DNA of 64,000 bases, taken from contig NZ_CAKLBU010000019.1 in the NCBI RefSeq assembly GCF_920984735.1, positions 35,803 through 99,802 of the forward strand, given 5' to 3'. Shown here in pieces: positions 62,015-64,000 of this stretch. The translations under genes and the position numbers were made by a program. The notes beneath the pieces are model-generated. The model ran no database searches, was not told the origin of the DNA, and saw only the letters and a program-made list of their open reading frames with translations. The number at the start of each line of letters is the position of its first letter. Within the stretch, counting starts at the first letter, position 1. This DNA comes from Pedobacter sp. Leaf250. Lineage in GTDB: Bacteria > Bacteroidota > Bacteroidia > Sphingobacteriales > Sphingobacteriaceae.

Positions 62015-63406
62015 ATGCAAACACGTTACCTATTCATTCTCAAATATATTTTACCAATAACCGATCTTTTGATGGTTATTGGGGTTTATTTTTTTTCATA
62101 CGAATTTACAAGCTATCTTGGTAAAACGGTGAGTTCAGAGTTGCAGTGGCATTATGTTGTAGTGTGTAGCTTACTCTGGATTGTTTCCACAACTTCTTTC
62201 GGTCTTTATACGGAATATGGGTCAAGGCGTATTGAACGTATATATCGCGGTACTTGGCGGAGTGTAATTTTACATGCCATTTTGTTTGCGGTTTATTTGT
62301 TCTTTTCTAAACAGAATGAGTTTTCAAGATCATTTCTTCTTGTGTTTTATGGCACCTTAGGCATTCTTTTTCTTATTAATCGGTTTATCGGTACTTCCTT
62401 TCAATTTATGCTATTTAATCATTTAAGGGGAGTAAAATCAGTTGCAATCATGGGTAATAATGCTACCGGTACACAATTAGCTCAGTACTTTGAAAAACAA
62501 AAATATATAGAATTTCACGGTTTTATACCCAATGTTCCTGATGAATATTTGGAACGTGACGGACGGTTATCAGATATGGTAGGAAGGTCTTTTCAGTTGG
62601 CATTAGATAAGGGAATTAAAGATATCTATGTAACCATTGCGCCAGAAAGAATGAGTGATATGGTTTTATTAACTGAAGAAGCAGAGAGACAGTGTGTACG
62701 GTTAAAATTTATTCCTGATATTAGCGGCGCCTTACTATCACCATATACTGTAAGTTATCTAGGCAATGAGTTCCCCGTAATCTCGCTTCGTTCTGAGCCT
62801 TTGGAGAAGGTGCATAATCGGTTTAAAAAGCGTTTGATTGATGTTGTCTTTAGTAGCATAGTGATTTTTTTTGTATTAACCTGGCTGTATCCTATTATCG
62901 CCATACTTATCAAATTACAAAGTAAAGGACCTGTATTATTTAAACAATTAAGGAGTGGTCGAGACGATGAACCTTTTTGGTGTTTCAAGTTTAGAAGTAT
63001 GCGGATGAATTTGGATAGTGATAAACGACAAGCTAGTAAAAATGATGATCGTATAACGCCCATTGGTAAGTTTTTAAGGAAATCTAGCTTAGATGAATTA
63101 CCACAATTTTTTAATGTTTTTATGGGGCACATGAGTGTAGTTGGGCCACGTCCTCACATGTTAAGCCATACCGAGCAGTATAAAGGTATCGTTGATCAAT
63201 TTATGGTACGACACTTTTTGAAACCAGGTATTACGGGTTGGGCTCAGGTAAATGGGTACAGGGGAGAAACTAAAGAAGACTATAAGATGGTAAAACGTGT
63301 AGAACACGATATTTGGTATTTGGAACATTGGACGGCCGCTCTGGATATACGAATTATATTTATGACCATAATTAATATGATAAAAGGTGAGGAGAATGCT
63401 TTTTAA
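62015..63406 (+). CDS. Undecaprenyl-phosphate sugar-1-phosphate transferase (WcaJ/WbaP-type)
   Basis: The 463-aa polyprenyl glycosylphosphotransferase has four N-terminal helices (ILPITDLLMVIGVYFFSYEF, VVVCSLLWIVSTTSFGLY and so on) and a central CoA-binding-like domain (VKSVAIMGNNATGTQLAQYF). The catalytic C-terminal domain begins with the membrane-re-entrant segment KRLIDVVFSSIVIFFVL and continues with FKQLRSGRDDEPFWCFKFRSM, SSLDELPQFFNVFMGHMSVVGPRP and PGITGWAQVNGYRGET. It transfers glucose- or galactose-1-phosphate to undecaprenyl phosphate, starting the region C repeat unit. Placing it at the 3' end of the locus is common in Bacteroidota. Confidence 0.93.
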   Translation: MQTRYLFILKYILPITDLLMVIGVYFFSYEFTSYLGKTVSSELQWHYVVVCSLLWIVSTTSFGLYTEYGSRRIERIYRGTWRSVILHAILFAVYLFFSKQNEFSRSFLLVFYGTLGILFLINRFIGTSFQFMLFNHLRGVKSVAIMGNNATGTQLAQYFEKQKYIEFHGFIPNVPDEYLERDGRLSDMVGRSFQLALDKGIKDIYVTIAPERMSDMVLLTEEAERQCVRLKFIPDISGALLSPYTVSYLGNEFPVISLRSEPLEKVHNRFKKRLIDVVFSSIVIFFVLTWLYPIIAILIKLQSKGPVLFKQLRSGRDDEPFWCFKFRSMRMNLDSDKRQASKNDDRITPIGKFLRKSSLDELPQFFNVFMGHMSVVGPRPHMLSHTEQYKGIVDQFMVRHFLKPGITGWAQVNGYRGETKEDYKMVKRVEHDIWYLEHWTAALDIRIIFMTIINMIKGEENAF

Positions 63407-63888
63407 TTGACATATTTTCAAAATAAAGAAAAACCTATATCATAAATGAATGATCAGGCTTTGCTTTAACTTTCTTTTCGCTTTTTTTTTAAATATTTGA
63501 TTTTTCACATATACCTATCAAAAGAAAGTTTAATATGTCATAAAATACCTGATTTAAAATGTTTATGACTGAAACCAGCTCATGGTCTTCGTCCAATCTT
63601 TGAGTATCTGATACGCGAATGGCAGACGTTGTGGATAGTAAACAAGGCGATTAATGCAATCAATTTTGAGCCACTCTTTGAGTCTTATCATATCTGTGTT
63701 GCCACTAACCATCATCCCATATACTGATCAAAGTATTGGTTTACGCTATGGACCAATACCTATTCTAGCTAAAACTTGCTGAAGCCTGAAAGGATTGTGT
63801 CCCTTTCATGTAGAGCAAACCGGACAACAATACCACAAACCGTTTACCTAGTGTTAGGCTTAAGCATGCCTCATGTCTATAACGCAAG
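63407..63888. other. Intergenic stretch between region C and the IS-like end
   Basis: This stretch of about 480 bases contains poly-T tracts (near 63480) but no perfect terminator. The only notable frame is the 50-codon minus-strand one at 63563-63715. The remaining sequence shows no family I recognise and may include mobile-element debris. Confidence 0.35.
63563..63715 (-). CDS. Short hypothetical frame, 50 aa, possibly a gene remnant
   Basis: The frame runs from ATG 63715 to TAA 63563 and reads MMVSGNTDMIRLKEWLKIDC, then YYPQRLPFAYQILKDWTK. It has no signal peptide or known domain. It lies next to IS-like repeats, so it may be a fragment of a mobile-element gene. Only its reasonable amino-acid composition separates it from a chance frame. 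Confidence 0.2.
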   Translation of the reverse strand: MMVSGNTDMIRLKEWLKIDCINRLVYYPQRLPFAYQILKDWTKTMSWFQS

Positions 63889-64000
63889 TCACTGGGCCAC
63901 TCATTTCGCTGCATAGCGGGCCACCTATTTCATTCGTCACTGGGCCAAAAAAAGGTTTTATTTCGCTGGTCATTGGGCCAGCCTTCCGTTATTAGCTTTA
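63889..64000. mobile_element. Tandem TCACTGGGCCA repeats, probable end of an IS21-like element
   Basis: Four copies of an 11-base motif occur at 63889-63899, 63913-63923 (ATAGCGGGCCA, three changes), 63937-63947 and 63970-63980 (one change). The first three are exactly 24 bases apart, and each is followed by an ATTTCGCT/ATTTCATT segment. Arrays of spaced transposase-binding repeats near a terminus are typical of IS21-family elements, whose istA gene would begin just past the window edge. No transposase frame is visible inside the window. Confidence 0.5.

Overview
The window looks like a chromosomal stretch of a Bacteroidota bacterium, most likely Sphingobacteriaceae (Pedobacter/Mucilaginibacter type). 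The evidence is low GC, -7 promoter elements of the TAnnTTTG type, weak Shine-Dalgarno signals, and Bacteroidota-type surface proteins: a RemB-like barrel, a Wzi-type capsule protein, a long multi-SLBB export protein and DUF5672. It is devoted almost entirely to surface polysaccharides, with one hybrid NRPS-PKS locus embedded in it. No tRNA, rRNA or CRISPR array was recognised.

Region A (1-21344, all minus strand). Read in the direction of transcription, it has two glycosyltransferases (21344 to 19206), then a hybrid assembly line: a 2169-aa protein with order A-PCP-KS-AT-ACP-aminotransferase (18850-12341) and a 1351-aa protein with order C-A-PCP-TE (12337-8282). A phosphopantetheinyl transferase and a JmjC/cupin-8 dioxygenase-like protein follow. 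Next come UDP-glucose dehydrogenase and UDP-xylose synthase behind their own predicted promoter, then a CgeB-like glycosyltransferase behind another promoter, a Wzx flippase and two GT2 enzymes, the last cut by the window edge. The domain logic predicts an amino acid extended by one malonyl unit, with the beta-keto group transaminated rather than reduced. That gives a 3,4-diamino ('aminostatine-like') acid, which is joined to a second amino acid (glycine-like code) and released by the thioesterase.

Region B (21495-41536, plus strand). This is a complete Wzx/Wzy capsule or exopolysaccharide locus: TviB/WbpA-like nucleotide-sugar dehydrogenase, CpsB-type phosphatase, long SLBB export protein, Wzz, Wzx, DUF5672, many glycosyltransferases, Wzy, a WbpK-like epimerase/reductase and a WecA/WbpL-like initiating transferase. 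A heavily frameshifted remnant of a FlaA1/CapD dehydratase, a RemB-like barrel and a methyltransferase follow. A strong bidirectional terminator at 41794-41828 closes it.

Spacer (41868-45642). It carries a secreted DRGH nuclease lipoprotein (minus), a decayed XRE regulator, a candidate structured RNA ending in a terminator, and a polysaccharide deacetylase (minus).

Region C (45643-63406, plus strand). This is a second complete capsule locus: Wzi, Wza-like lipoprotein, Wzc tyrosine autokinase, Gmd and Fcl (GDP-L-fucose), an FAD oxidoreductase, Wzx, Wzy, three glycosyltransferases or GT-like proteins, a WecG-type GT26, ManC carrying an in-frame repeat insertion, and a WcaJ-type initiating transferase. 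ManC, Gmd and Fcl form an unbroken route from mannose-1-phosphate to GDP-fucose. The right edge (63889-64000) carries tandem TCACTGGGCCA repeats that resemble the end of an IS21-type element.
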